The notes: generated by a model from the letters alone, not told the origin. A DNA stretch of 64,000 bases from Bradyrhizobium sp. AZCC 2262 (GCF_036924535.1 NZ_JAZHRT010000001.1:8246001-8310000), one strand, 5' to 3'. Shown: positions 47,506-56,928, numbered from the stretch's first letter. Made by a program: numbers and translations.

Positions 47506-48483
47506 ATGATTTCACGTCGCACCGCGATTTGTCTGGCCATGATCGGCCTTTCCACGGCCGCTTCTATCGGCAGCGTTTCGGCGGCGGATTATCCGACCCG
47601 ACCGGTGAAATGGGTCGTCGGATATCCGCCGGGCGGCGCGACCGACATCATCGCGCGACTGATCGGCCAGCGGCTCTCCGAGCGGCTCGGCCAGCAATTC
47701 GTGATAGAGAACAAGCCCGGCGCCGGCAACAATATCGCCACGGAATCCGTCATCAACGCCGAGCCCGATGGTTACACGGTGCTGCTGGTCAATCCGGCGA
47801 ACTACATCAACGCCACGCTCTACGCCAATCTGAAGTTCAACCTCGTCCGCGACATCGCGCCGATCGCGGCGTTCAACCGCGTGCCGAACGTGATGACGGT
47901 CAACAAGGATGTGCCGGCGAAGACGGTCGCCGAGTTCATCGCCTATGTGAAGGCCAATCCCGGCAAGGTGAACCTGGCGTCGTCGGGCAACGGCACCTCC
48001 GTGCATCTCTCCGGCGAAATGTTCATGGCGATGTCGGGCGCCAAGATGCAGCACGTGCCCTATCGTGGCGCAGCACCCGCGATCACCGATCTGCTCGGTG
48101 GCCAGGTCCAGGTGATCTTCGACAACATGCCCTCCATCCTCCAGCACGTCCGCGCCGGCTCGTTGCGGGCGCTGGCCGTCACCACCACGGCGAAATCGTC
48201 GCTGTTGCCTGACGTGCCGGTGCTCGCCGACACCATCCCGGGCTACGAGGCGAGCGCGCTGTTCGGCATGGGGGCGCCAAAGAACACCCCAAAGGAAATC
48301 ATCGCCAAGCTGAACAAGGAGATCAACGAGGTACTCGCCGAGCCCGGGATCAAGGCCAAACTGGTCGATCTCGGCGGCGAACCGCTGATCGGCACGCCGG
48401 AAGCGTTCGGCGCGATGATTGTGGCCGAAACCGACAAATGGAAGAAGGTCATCGAGGAAGCCAAGGTCGAAAAGGTGCAGTGA
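47506..48483 (+). CDS. Bug/TctC family binding protein
   Basis: A 325-residue periplasmic binding protein. The signal peptide is RRTAICLAMIGLSTAASIGSVSAA, followed by VKWVVGYPPGGATDIIARLIGQRLSERLGQQF, NKPGAGNNIATESVINAEPDGYTVLLV and the loop HVPYRGAAPAITDLLGG. ATG 47506 is supported by AAGGAG upstream; the longer frame is not credible. No TctA/TctB channel genes are near, so it is an orphan like the gene at 34159. The ligand is likely a small carboxylate. Confidence 0.94.
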   Translation: MISRRTAICLAMIGLSTAASIGSVSAADYPTRPVKWVVGYPPGGATDIIARLIGQRLSERLGQQFVIENKPGAGNNIATESVINAEPDGYTVLLVNPANYINATLYANLKFNLVRDIAPIAAFNRVPNVMTVNKDVPAKTVAEFIAYVKANPGKVNLASSGNGTSVHLSGEMFMAMSGAKMQHVPYRGAAPAITDLLGGQVQVIFDNMPSILQHVRAGSLRALAVTTTAKSSLLPDVPVLADTIPGYEASALFGMGAPKNTPKEIIAKLNKEINEVLAEPGIKAKLVDLGGEPLIGTPEAFGAMIVAETDKWKKVIEEAKVEKVQ

Positions 48484-48561
48484 TCTACCTCACGGAACAT
48501 TGGCCCCGTCGCGGTGTTTTATCGAAAAGGCGGCTTTTGCGTCACGTGAAGGAGATCGAAG

Positions 48562-48816
48562 ATGCGCAATGCAATGTTAGCGATATTGGCGCTGTCGGCG
48601 GCGACAGTCGGCACGATGGCGGGCAGTTCGCCGGCGGCAGCGTACGATTATCCCTACTGCCTCCAGGGCCGGGGCATCGGCATCCCCGGCGACTGCTCGT
48701 ACACCAGCTACAACCAGTGCATGGCGTCGGCGTCCGGACGGGCGCTCTACTGCAATGTCAATCCGCGCGTTGCCTTCGGACAGCAGCGGCGGATGCGGGT
48801 TTACCGGGATTACTGA
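48562..48816 (+). CDS. DUF3551 domain-containing exported protein
   Basis: An 84-residue protein with a signal peptide (AILALSAATVGTMAGSSPAAA). The mature part has four cysteines and the typical motif YPYCLQGRGIGIPGDCSYTSYNQCMASASGR. This family is nearly restricted to Bradyrhizobium and relatives; its function is unknown. GAAGGAG lies just upstream of the ATG. Confidence 0.9.
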   Translation: MRNAMLAILALSAATVGTMAGSSPAAAYDYPYCLQGRGIGIPGDCSYTSYNQCMASASGRALYCNVNPRVAFGQQRRMRVYRDY

Positions 48817-48933
48817 TCGGGGCCCGCGAATCCTTCCCGGGATGGCCGGACTGAGGCGCGAATTTGCGCTTGATGATCCGGCCATCCGAACTTCCGTCGT
48901 CACAACTCTCAAATACGTGATGCAGGCGCGGGC

Positions 48934-48961
48934 TTGACGGCATTTCGTTTGCCTCTATACT
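48934..48961 (+). promoter_or_regulatory. Strong sigma-70-type promoter of the arsR operon
   Basis: A -35 TTGACG (48934-48939), a 16-nt spacer and a -10 TATACT (48956-48961). The expected transcription start is at about 48968-48969, which is the A of the arsR ATG, so the message may be leaderless. No Shine-Dalgarno precedes the ATG. Confidence 0.75.
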
Positions 48962-48962
48962 A

Positions 48963-48974
48963 AACCATATGGTT
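48963..48974. promoter_or_regulatory. Palindrome over the arsR start codon, candidate operator
   Basis: AACCATATGGTT, a perfect 12-bp palindrome that contains the arsR start codon (48969-48971) and begins 2 nt after the -10 element. ArsR-type repressors commonly bind such sites to block RNA polymerase. Confidence 0.6.
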
Positions 48975-49436
48975 AAGCTTCAAGAAGAGATCCTGGACCG
49001 CACCTTTGCCGCGCTGTCCGATCCGACGCGCCGCGCGCTGCTGGCGCGGCTCGGCGACCGCGAAAGCCTGTCAGTCAGCGAACTGGCGCAACCGTTCTCG
49101 ATGTCGCTGCCCGCGATCATGAAGCATCTCGACGTGCTGTCGGACGCCGGCCTGATCGCACGCGAAAAGACCGGCCGCACGGTCGCGTGCCGGTTGACCG
49201 CTCAGCCGATGGAGCAGGCGATGGAGTGGCTCAATCGCTACCAGCGCTTCTGGTCCGACGCTCTCGACCGCCTTGCCGCTTTTGTGGAGGAAGACCCATG
49301 GCCGCCCAGTCAAGCCCTATCAAGTCAAGCGCCCGCGATGCCGAGCCCGCCGAGCGCCCCAGTCTCACGCTCAAGCGCCGATTCAACGCGGCGCCCGAAA
49401 AAGTCTACGCCGCGTGGGCCGACCCGCAAAAGCTAG
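48969..49436 (+). CDS. ArsR family transcriptional regulator
   Basis: A winged-helix repressor-like protein. Residues 1-100 have the ArsR fold: DRTFAALSDPTRRALLARL, then SVSELAQPFSMSLPAIMKHLDVLSDAGLIAREKTGRTVACRL (recognition helix PAIMKHL). The family normally ends near residue 113. Here the frame continues to residue 155 with an Arg/Ser/Pro-rich tail that overlaps the next gene by 139 nt in another frame. This ArsR class, paired with SRPBCC genes, lacks the metal-binding Cys boxes. It probably represses its own operon. Confidence 0.87.
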   Translation: MVKLQEEILDRTFAALSDPTRRALLARLGDRESLSVSELAQPFSMSLPAIMKHLDVLSDAGLIAREKTGRTVACRLTAQPMEQAMEWLNRYQRFWSDALDRLAAFVEEDPWPPSQALSSQAPAMPSPPSAPVSRSSADSTRRPKKSTPRGPTRKS

Positions 49437-49777
49437 TGCAATGGTTCGGGCCCGGATCGATCGAGGAGGGCTCGGTCAAGGCCGATATCGATCTGCGCGT
49501 TGGCGGCCGCTACCGCATCAGTTTTAACGCCAAGGGCACCTATAACGAGGTCGGCGGCGTCTATCGCGAGGTCGTTCCGAACCAGCGACTGGTGTTCAGC
49601 TGGGCGTGGCATTCCACGCCGGAGCGGGAATCGCTGGTGACGATTTCGATGAAGCCGGAAGGCAGCGGCACACTGCTCACCTTCCTTCACGAACAGTTCG
49701 CCGATGCGACAGCGCGCGACAATCATGAGCGCGGATGGATGGAACTGTTCGCCAAACTCGAAAGCTACCTGGCCTGA
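49298..49777 (+). CDS. SRPBCC (AHSA1-like) domain protein
   Basis: A 159-residue START/Bet v1-fold protein of the activator of Hsp90 ATPase-like group: LTLKRRFNAAPEKVYAAWADPQKLVQWFGPG, the strands RYRISFNAKGTYNEVGGVYREVVPNQRLVFSWAW, and a C-terminal helix HERGWMELFAKLESYL. The ligand is not known. ATG 49298 has TGGAGGAAG upstream. It shares the operon with arsR, DUF899 and DUF1428, a gene set seen in many soil bacteria. Confidence 0.9.
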   Translation: MAAQSSPIKSSARDAEPAERPSLTLKRRFNAAPEKVYAAWADPQKLVQWFGPGSIEEGSVKADIDLRVGGRYRISFNAKGTYNEVGGVYREVVPNQRLVFSWAWHSTPERESLVTISMKPEGSGTLLTFLHEQFADATARDNHERGWMELFAKLESYLA

Positions 49778-49792
49778 ACCAAGGAGCCGCTC

Positions 49793-50656
49793 ATGCAACC
49801 GCACGCCATCGTCTCCCGCGAGGAATGGATCGCCGCCCGCAAGGCCCACCTTGCGCATGAGAAGGAATACACCAAGGCGCGCGAGCGCCTGGCCGAGGAA
49901 CGCCGTGCGCTGCCATGGGTCAAGGTCGACAAGGATTACGTGTTCGACGGGCCTGATGGAAAGGCGTCGCTGGCCGACCTTTTCAAGGGACGCAGCCAGC
50001 TCGTGGTTCAGCACGTCATGTTTGCGCCCGACTGGAACGAGGCCTGCAAGAGCTGCTCGTTCTGGGCCGACGGATTCGAGCGCATGGTCTCGCATCTGGC
50101 CGCCCGCGACACCACGATGGTCGCGATCTCGCGCGCGCCGCTGCAAAAGCTCGCCGCGTTCAAGCAGCGGATGGGTTGGACGTTTGATTGGCTGTCGTCC
50201 GGCAGCAACGCGTTCAATTACGACTACGGCGTTTCGTTCACACCGGAGCAGATCAAGCGAGGCGATAACTACAATTTCGGAACCACGCGCTTTGGCAGCG
50301 AGGAAGCGCCCGGAATCAGCGTGTTCTATCGCGATGAGGCCGGGAACATCTTCCACACCTATTCCTGTTTCGCGCGCGGTCTCGACATGATGAATGCCGC
50401 CTACCACTATCTCGACCTGACCCCGCTCGGGCGTCATGAGGAAGGCCTGCCCTATCCGATGGACTGGGTGCGGCTACGTGACCAATACCAGCCCGGCGCC
50501 GGTTCAGGCGTCCTGTTGTCATGGCTAGTTGTCATTAGCGCGCTGCATTCTCAGCCGTCATTCCGGGATGGTCCGAAGGACCAGACCCGGAATCTCGAGA
50601 TTCTCTGGTGCGCAATTGCGCACCATAGTTCGATGCTTCGCATCGCCCCGGAATGA
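49793..50656 (+). CDS. DUF899 (thioredoxin-like) protein with repeat-derived C-terminus
   Basis: The core (residues 1-240) matches DUF899: thioredoxin-like fold with HVMFAPDWNEACKSCSFWADGFERM, and the tail of the domain HEEGLPYPMDWVRLRDQY. The usual protein ends about there. In this copy the frame runs on for about 45 residues, and the last 34 are encoded by the family A repeat at 50557-50657, which also supplies the TGA. GGAG precedes the ATG. The function of DUF899 is unsettled. Confidence 0.87.
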   Translation: MQPHAIVSREEWIAARKAHLAHEKEYTKARERLAEERRALPWVKVDKDYVFDGPDGKASLADLFKGRSQLVVQHVMFAPDWNEACKSCSFWADGFERMVSHLAARDTTMVAISRAPLQKLAAFKQRMGWTFDWLSSGSNAFNYDYGVSFTPEQIKRGDNYNFGTTRFGSEEAPGISVFYRDEAGNIFHTYSCFARGLDMMNAAYHYLDLTPLGRHEEGLPYPMDWVRLRDQYQPGAGSGVLLSWLVVISALHSQPSFRDGPKDQTRNLEILWCAIAHHSSMLRIAPE

Positions 50657-50657
50657 C
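50557..50657. repeat. Palindromic repeat, family A, copy 6, partly coding
   Basis: GTCATTCCGGGATGGTCCG to CCCCGGAATGAC with a modified core (AATCTCGAGATTCTCTGG) and an extra hairpin (GGTGCGCAATTGCGCACC). Most of its length is read as the C-terminus of the DUF899 protein. Confidence 0.88.
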
Positions 50658-50699
50658 GGAATCCGTTCGCAATGACTGAAAGTAACGGAGAGCACTACG

Positions 50700-51056
50700 A
50701 TGCCTTATGTCGATGGCTTCATCGTCGCCGTTCCGAAGAAAAAGCTCGAAGCTTACGTCCGCCTTTCAAAGAAGTGCGGCAAGGTCTGGCGCGAATACGG
50801 CGCGCTGGATTACCGCGAATGGATCGCCGATGACGTCAAGGTCGGCAAGCTCACCTCGTTCCCGCGCAGCGTCAAGCTGAAGCCGGGCGAAACGGTCGTG
50901 TTCGCCTGGATCACCTACAAGTCCCGCGCCCAGCGCGACAAGATCAACGCCAAGGTGATGGCGGACCCGCGGCTCAAAGAGATGACAGAAGGGCCGCCGC
51001 CGTTCGACGGCAAGCGGCTGATCTATGGCGGCTTCGAAAGCCTGGTGAAGGTGTAG
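50700..51056 (+). CDS. DUF1428 domain-containing protein
   Basis: A 118-residue dimeric alpha/beta-barrel type protein matching DUF1428: MPYVDGFIVAVPKKKLEAYVRLSKKCGKVWREYGALDY, VVFAWITYKSRAQRDKINAKVMADPR and the end FDGKRLIYGGFESLVKV. Its function is unknown, though such folds often act as small monooxygenases or binding proteins. It is the last gene of the arsR operon. Confidence 0.92.
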   Translation: MPYVDGFIVAVPKKKLEAYVRLSKKCGKVWREYGALDYREWIADDVKVGKLTSFPRSVKLKPGETVVFAWITYKSRAQRDKINAKVMADPRLKEMTEGPPPFDGKRLIYGGFESLVKV

Positions 51057-51326
51057 CTCGCCACAGGTTTTGCGTTTCGCAGAATGCCGCGCGGCGGAAT
51101 TGTCGTCGCATGAATCGCCGTGTTCTGCTGCACGCGATCGCTGCAGCTCGAGCGCGAATCCGCGCCTCCGTTTTTCTACGGAGACAGCAACAGCGTTGCG
51201 CGGACAGCAGGGTTTACTTGCGATTAATTAGCCAAAGTTATGGTTGACGTCGTCAAGGACCCGCCATGCGACCGATGGTTGGATCGCGCGAGAGCGTCGA
51301 CAACCAGCGGTGATGAAGGAAACAGA

Positions 51327-52382
51327 ATGTTCCCCCGCACCAGGATGCAATCCGCGGCCACAGCCCTGCTTGGCCTCGTCGCTCTTTTCGCCACGCCCGC
51401 GTCCGCCGCAGAAGTGGTTTTGCGCTTCGGTTCGATCAACACCGAAAATACGGCGCCCTATGACCAGGTCCTGGTGCCGTTCGCAAAGGCGGTTGAGGAA
51501 GAATCCGAAGGGCGGATCGAAGTGGCGCTGAAGCCGCTCGGCGGTTACGGCAAGCCGGCCGAACTGTTCACCATGGTCGAGAAGGGCGCCATCGAGATGG
51601 CGGCGACCGTGCAGGGCTACCATCCCGGCCGCTTCCCGCAGTCGTCGGTGATGGAACTGCCCTTCATGTTCGAGAACTCGATCTCGGGCACCTCGGCTAT
51701 GATGTCGCTCTACAAGGAAGGCCTGCTCGACAAGGACTACGCCTCGGTGAAGGTGCTTGGTCTCTATGTCCTGCCGCCCTATCCGATCTTCACGACCGGC
51801 AAGAAGATCCAGTCGGTGAAGGATTTCCGCGGCCTGCGCATGCGCACGCCGAGCACCACCGTCGGCGTCGCGCTGGCCAAGCTCGGTACGGTGCCACTCG
51901 GCATCCCCCTCAACATGATCGGCGATACCATCGCCAGCGGTTATGTCGATGCGATCGCGTATGGCTGGGACTCGACAACGACAACCAAGGGTGCGGGCGG
52001 CAAGTTTCTCGCCGACCAGCTCAAGGTCGTGATCGACGCGCGGCTGGCCGCGCCCGCGCTGATGATCGTCATGAACCGCGCCACTTGGGAATCGATGCCC
52101 GCCGATCTGAAGAAGATCATCGAAAAGCACTCTTCCGACCTCGCCATGGGCAGCGCGCGCATCCGCGAGGCGCAGGAGGCCATCACCAAGAAGAAGCTGC
52201 AGAGCGATCCGCGCTTTACCGCGCTGGCCTTCAATGACGAGCAGCGCGCCGAACTGCAGCGGGTCACCGCGCCGGCCGTGGTCGAATGGAAGGCCAACAT
52301 GGCGAAGCTCGGCATCGACGGCGAGCGGCTCTACACGCGCGCCAGGGAATTGATTCAGCAATACAAGGTTGCCACCAAGTAA
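51327..52382 (+). CDS. TRAP transporter DctP-type binding protein
   Basis: A 351-residue periplasmic binding protein. After the signal peptide (ALLGLVALFATPASAAEV) comes the DctP-type pattern LRFGSINTENTAPYDQVLVPFAKAVEEES, the Arg-containing MRTPSTTVGVALAKLGTVPLGIP and YVDAIAYGWDS. ATG 51327 was chosen because GAAGGA lies upstream; the longer frame starts in unlikely sequence. DctQ and DctM membrane subunits are missing, so it is an orphan. The chemoreceptor 36 nt downstream on the same strand may sense the same ligand. Confidence 0.92.
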   Translation: MFPRTRMQSAATALLGLVALFATPASAAEVVLRFGSINTENTAPYDQVLVPFAKAVEEESEGRIEVALKPLGGYGKPAELFTMVEKGAIEMAATVQGYHPGRFPQSSVMELPFMFENSISGTSAMMSLYKEGLLDKDYASVKVLGLYVLPPYPIFTTGKKIQSVKDFRGLRMRTPSTTVGVALAKLGTVPLGIPLNMIGDTIASGYVDAIAYGWDSTTTTKGAGGKFLADQLKVVIDARLAAPALMIVMNRATWESMPADLKKIIEKHSSDLAMGSARIREAQEAITKKKLQSDPRFTALAFNDEQRAELQRVTAPAVVEWKANMAKLGIDGERLYTRARELIQQYKVATK

Positions 52383-52418
52383 TAACAAAGCTGCGCTCAA
52401 GAATTGAGGAAACAGACC

Positions 52419-54545
52419 GTGACATCAGCTCGCAAACTCGGCATCCGGGCCAAGCTTTTCTTCGCTTTCGCCGCGGTATCGGGAACCACCGTCATCGCCG
52501 GCGCCGCCGCCTGGCTGATGTTCTCGCAGGTTCGCGACCTCTTCCACGGCGTCGCCGGTCGCAACATTCCAGAGATCGTCGAAACGCTGGGATTGCAGAC
52601 GGACACCCAGGCGCTGGCCGGTTCCGCCCCGACCTTGCTGGCGGTAAAATCGCAGGCACAGCGGCAGCAGGAAATGACCGCGCTGAAGGCGCGTCAGGAG
52701 GGCATCGCGAAGCGGCTCGACGAGGTCGCCCGCACGCAATCCGATCGGGAAGCGATCGATCGGCTGAACAAGCTGATTGCCGCGATGAACACCAAGCTGG
52801 TTGCGCTCGACGTCGCGGTCGACGATCGTCTCAAGCTCAGCGCCCGTGGCGAAGAGATCGTGAAGGCGGCCCAGATTACCCAGACCAAGTTCAACGACGT
52901 GCTGCTCCCGGCGGGCGAAAAGGCCCAGGCCGACATCAACATGGTTTCCATGACGCTGGGCGGCGACGCCAACCAGTCGATGATGACGCTGCTCAAGCTG
53001 GTCTCGACCCAGGTGCCTGTGTCGCAGGGCTTTGCCGATCTCGTCGGCTTCGTCAATCTGGCGTCGAGCCTGCTGGATCGCGCCGCAGTCGCGCCGGATG
53101 TCGAAAGTGTCACGGCGCTCGAGAAGAATTTCAAGGCGATGTCGGCAAAGGTCGAGGAGAAGCTCGATATCGTCAACACCCTGCAACCGACCGAGGGTCT
53201 GCCCAAGGCGGGGGAAGCCTGGCTGAAGCTCGGCTCGGGCGAGACGATCTTCGACACGCGCCGCAAGGAGCTCGCCGCCAGCCAGCTCGGGCAGAAACTG
53301 CTCGACGAGACGCGCGGCTTGACCGGTGAACTCGCAAAGGAAGTCGCAGGCCAGGTCAAGGCCGTCACCAACAAAACCAAGGAAGCCACCGACCGTTCCG
53401 ACGAGGCCATTGGTTTCGGCACGTTCGTGATGCTGATGATCGCCGCGATCAGCGTCGCAGGCGCCGCCTTGTTCGTCTGGTTCTATATCGGCCGCAATCT
53501 GGTGGCGCGGCTGGTCGGTCTGGAGCAGACCATGACGCGGCTCGCCGGCGGTGACCTGTCTGCCGAGGTCGAGACACGACGTGGCGGTGACGAAATCGGC
53601 CAGATGGCGCAAGCGCTGTCGGTGTTCCGCGAAGGCATTGTGCAAGCGAACGCGGCGGCGGCCCAAAAGGCGGCCGAGCAGGAGGCGAAACAGCGACAAG
53701 CCGCTGTCATCGACCAATTGACGCGCGAGTTCAACGACGGCGCGACCAATGCGCTGGCCGCGGTGTCTACCGCTGCGTCGCGCATGAAGGGTTCGGCGGA
53801 GAAGATGTCGAGGGTCGCCGCGCAGGCCAAGGAACAAACCGGTGTCGTCGCATCGGCTTCCGAACAGGCTGCCGCGAACGTTCAGACGGTTGCGGCTGCG
53901 ACTGAAGAGCTTTCGGGCTCGATCACCGAGATTTCCCGTCAGGTCGGCGAATCCGCCCGTATCGCCGCCCAGGCGGTGGAGCAGGTGGCGAAGAGCGAAG
54001 TCACGGTCACCGAGCTTGCCAACGCGGCCAACCGCATCGGCGAGGTGGTCGGCCTGATCAACACGATCGCGGCGCAGACCAACCTGCTGGCGCTGAACGC
54101 GACCATCGAAGCCGCGCGAGCGGGCGAGGCCGGCAAGGGCTTTGCCGTCGTCGCCTCCGAGGTCAAGAGCCTTGCCACGCAAACGGCGCGCGCCACCGAG
54201 GGCATCACCGCGCAGGTCTCGGCCATTCAGGGCTCAACCCAGGAGGCGGTCGATACCATCAAGGGCATCGGCCAGATCATCGACAAGATGTCGGAGATCG
54301 CGACGACAGTCGCTTCCGCGGTCGAGGAGCAGGGCGCCGCGACGGCGGAGATCGCACGCAACATCCAGCAGGCGGCATCCGGAACGCAGAACGTTTCCAA
54401 CAATATCGTCGGCGTCTCCAGCGCAGCCAATGAGACCGGCCAAACCGCATCCGACGTTCTGCAATCCTCCGACGGTCTGGCGGCGGAGTCGGAAGCGCTC
54501 AGCAACGAGGTCGGCCGCTTCCTGGCGCGCATCAAGGCCGCGTAA
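52419..54545 (+). CDS. Methyl-accepting chemotaxis protein
   Basis: A 708-residue transmembrane chemoreceptor. Start GTG 52419, with TTGAGGAA upstream. TM1 is at about residues 10-34 ([24 protein letters not shown]), a helical periplasmic region of about 300 residues follows, and TM2 is at about 335-358 ([24 protein letters not shown]). HAMP ([23 protein letters not shown]) and the signalling domain with the hairpin tip [41 protein letters not shown] end the protein. It lies directly after the TRAP binding protein. Confidence 0.95.
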   Translation: MTSARKLGIRAKLFFAFAAVSGTTVIAGAAAWLMFSQVRDLFHGVAGRNIPEIVETLGLQTDTQALAGSAPTLLAVKSQAQRQQEMTALKARQEGIAKRLDEVARTQSDREAIDRLNKLIAAMNTKLVALDVAVDDRLKLSARGEEIVKAAQITQTKFNDVLLPAGEKAQADINMVSMTLGGDANQSMMTLLKLVSTQVPVSQGFADLVGFVNLASSLLDRAAVAPDVESVTALEKNFKAMSAKVEEKLDIVNTLQPTEGLPKAGEAWLKLGSGETIFDTRRKELAASQLGQKLLDETRGLTGELAKEVAGQVKAVTNKTKEATDRSDEAIGFGTFVMLMIAAISVAGAALFVWFYIGRNLVARLVGLEQTMTRLAGGDLSAEVETRRGGDEIGQMAQALSVFREGIVQANAAAAQKAAEQEAKQRQAAVIDQLTREFNDGATNALAAVSTAASRMKGSAEKMSRVAAQAKEQTGVVASASEQAAANVQTVAAATEELSGSITEISRQVGESARIAAQAVEQVAKSEVTVTELANAANRIGEVVGLINTIAAQTNLLALNATIEAARAGEAGKGFAVVASEVKSLATQTARATEGITAQVSAIQGSTQEAVDTIKGIGQIIDKMSEIATTVASAVEEQGAATAEIARNIQQAASGTQNVSNNIVGVSSAANETGQTASDVLQSSDGLAAESEALSNEVGRFLARIKAA

Positions 54546-54614
54546 GCCGTCTTCGACGGTGCAGCGCGTTCCCGGCGCTTCGGCTGGTTGTGCCGTTCCG
54601 GGACCTATCCGCCG

Positions 54615-55736
54615 TCACCCCGGCCGTGCCTGCGCCTCCAGGCTGCGGCTGTAGCGCGACATGGCGAAGCAGAACAGGAAGTAGATCACTCCCACGAACA
54701 CGTAGACTTCGATGCTGAACGGCTGCCAGGCGGGATCGATGATCGACGTCTTCGCCGTCGTCAGCAGGTCGAAGATACCGATAATCAGCACCAGGCTGGT
54801 ATCCTTGAAGAAGGCGATGAACGTGTTCACCAGCGGTGGGATCACGTGGCGGATCGCCTGCGGCAGGATGATCAGACCGTTCTTCTTCCAATAGGATAGC
54901 CCGAGCGCGTCGGCGGCGTCGTGCTGCCCGCGCGGAACGGCCTGCAGGCCGCCACGGATCACTTCGGCCAGATACGCGCCCGCGTACAGCACGAACGCGA
55001 TCTGCGCGCGCAGCAGCTTGTCGATATTGACGCCGTCGGGCATGAACAGCGGAAACATCACGCTGGCCATGAACAGGAGGCTGATCAGGGGAACGCCGCG
55101 GATCAGCTCGACATAGAGCACGCAGAGCGAGCGGATCGCGGGAAGTTTCGAGCGGCGGCCGAGCGCCACGACGATGCCGAGCGGAAAGCCGAAGGCGAGC
55201 CCGAAGGTTGCCAGGATGAGCGTCACCGGCAGCCCGCCCCAGCGGTCCTGCGATACGTAGGTCAGCCCGGCGATGCCGCCCCACATCAGCACGCCGATCA
55301 GGATCAGTGCGGCCGCCCACACCGCCACCAACTCCTTGCGCAACCAGCTCCGCCGGCTCGACACGTAGAACAGCGCAATGAAGGTCAGGCACACCAGCGC
55401 CGGCCGCCATTGTTCATCGAACGGATAGGTGCCGAACAGGATGAAGCGGTATTTTTCGGGGATGACGGCCCAGCAGGCGCCGAGCCCGCGGATCGAGCGG
55501 CAGGCGGCGGTCTGGTCGCCGGGCACCGACCAGATCGCATTCCAGTAGCCCCATTGCACGAGGCTCACCAGCGCCTTGCCGAGCAGCGCGATCAGAAGCA
55601 CGGAAATGACGCCTGAGGTGACCGAGGCGAACAGGTTGGCGCGCAGCCAGCGGATGACGCGCCCGCCCGGGACCTTGCGCGATCGCGCGCTGTTGAACGG
55701 CAGTGGATTTTTCGGCACATCCGATATCGACGTCAT
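54615..55736 (-). CDS. aapM: Amino-acid ABC transporter permease, AapM-like
   Basis: A 373-residue inner-membrane permease of the general L-amino-acid transporter. It has eight or more helices and the ATPase-contact EAA loop in EVIRGGLQAVPRGQHDAADALGLSYWKKNGLIILPQAIRHVIPPL. ATG 55736 was chosen 4 nt after the AapQ stop; an earlier start adds 11 residues. It is read with aapQ on the minus strand, away from aapJ. Confidence 0.9.
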   Translation of the reverse strand: MTSISDVPKNPLPFNSARSRKVPGGRVIRWLRANLFASVTSGVISVLLIALLGKALVSLVQWGYWNAIWSVPGDQTAACRSIRGLGACWAVIPEKYRFILFGTYPFDEQWRPALVCLTFIALFYVSSRRSWLRKELVAVWAAALILIGVLMWGGIAGLTYVSQDRWGGLPVTLILATFGLAFGFPLGIVVALGRRSKLPAIRSLCVLYVELIRGVPLISLLFMASVMFPLFMPDGVNIDKLLRAQIAFVLYAGAYLAEVIRGGLQAVPRGQHDAADALGLSYWKKNGLIILPQAIRHVIPPLVNTFIAFFKDTSLVLIIGIFDLLTTAKTSIIDPAWQPFSIEVYVFVGVIYFLFCFAMSRYSRSLEAQARPG

Positions 55737-55740
55737 GGGA

Positions 55741-56928
55741 TCAGCGCTCCACCAGCGCGATGCGCGCATTGTACCAGTTCATGAACAGGCTGATGCCGAG
55801 GCTGATGGTCAGGAACACCATCATGATGAGCGCGATGGCTTCGATCGCCTGGCCGGTCTGGTTCAGCGTCGTGTTGGCGATCGACACCACGTCCTGGTAG
55901 CCGACCGCGACGGCCAGCGAGGAATTCTTGGTGAGGTTGAGGTACTGGCTGGTCATCGGCGGAATGATGACGCGCAGCGCCTGCGGCAGCACGATGCGCT
56001 GGAGTACGAAACTCCGGCGCAGGCCGAGCGCGTTGGCGGCGTCCCACTGGCCTCGGGGAACGGCCTGGATACCGCTGCGGACGATCTCGGCGATGAAGGC
56101 CGACGTGTAGGTGACGAGCGCGATCAGCAGCGCGAAATATTCCGGCGCCAGCGTCAGCCCGCCGACGAAATTGAACCCGCGCAGCTCCGGCAGCGTGACG
56201 GTCCAGGATGCGCCCAAGCCAAACGACACCAGCGCCGGCAATGCCACGAGCAAGGCCAAAGCGTACGGCCAGAGATGCCGCACCTTGCCGTCGGCCATTT
56301 GCCGCGCCATCAATTGCCGCCGCAGAACGTATAGCGCGATCAGCCCGGCGACGACGGCTGCGATCACCCAGAGGTTTGCTTCCGCGATCGGGACGGATGG
56401 AAGCACCAGGCCCCGGTTGGAAAGAAACACTCCTTCAATCGGTTTCCATGCGGCCCGCGCCGCCGGCAATCCCTGCATCAGCACGTACCAGAACAGCAGC
56501 TGCAGCAGCAGGGGAATGTCGCGCAGCAGCTCGACATAGACCGCGGCAAGCCGCGACAGCAGCCAGTTCGACGACAGCCGCGCGATGCCGATCAGCGTGC
56601 CGATCACGGTCGCCAGCACGATGCCGATGACGGCGACGCGGAGCGTATTGATGATGCCGACGATGAAGGCGCGGGCGTAAGGGTCCTTCGGGCTGTAGGC
56701 GAGCCAGGTGTCCGCGATCGGCATCCCGGCTTCGCGGCCGAGAAAGGCAAAACCGGTCGAAATCCGGCGTACCGACAGATTGTGCAGGGCGTTCGACCAC
56801 AGGAAAGCGACGATCGCGACCGCGATCCCGACCACCACGACCTGCCAGAGCAGGCCGATGATCTGCTGGCGGTTCAACGAGAAGCGCAATTGCCTGCGGC
56901 GGCGGAGTTCGGGTGTCGATGTCGTCAC
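55741..56928 (-). CDS. aapQ: Amino-acid ABC transporter permease, AapQ-like
   Basis: A 395-residue permease with about eight helices and the EAA loop EIVRSGIQAVPRGQWDAANALGLRRSFVLQRIVLPQALRVIIPP. Start GTG 56928 was preferred because AGAAGGA lies about 10 nt upstream; an in-frame ATG 39 nt earlier is possible. It pairs with aapM in the membrane. The gene diverges from rpiR, with an inverted repeat between them. The aapP ATPase gene is not in the window. Confidence 0.9.
   Translation of the reverse strand: MTTSTPELRRRRQLRFSLNRQQIIGLLWQVVVVGIAVAIVAFLWSNALHNLSVRRISTGFAFLGREAGMPIADTWLAYSPKDPYARAFIVGIINTLRVAVIGIVLATVIGTLIGIARLSSNWLLSRLAAVYVELLRDIPLLLQLLFWYVLMQGLPAARAAWKPIEGVFLSNRGLVLPSVPIAEANLWVIAAVVAGLIALYVLRRQLMARQMADGKVRHLWPYALALLVALPALVSFGLGASWTVTLPELRGFNFVGGLTLAPEYFALLIALVTYTSAFIAEIVRSGIQAVPRGQWDAANALGLRRSFVLQRIVLPQALRVIIPPMTSQYLNLTKNSSLAVAVGYQDVVSIANTTLNQTGQAIEAIALIMMVFLTISLGISLFMNWYNARIALVER

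Noticed and set aside
52425..54182. A 585-residue minus-strand open frame
   Set aside because: Antisense to the chemoreceptor gene.
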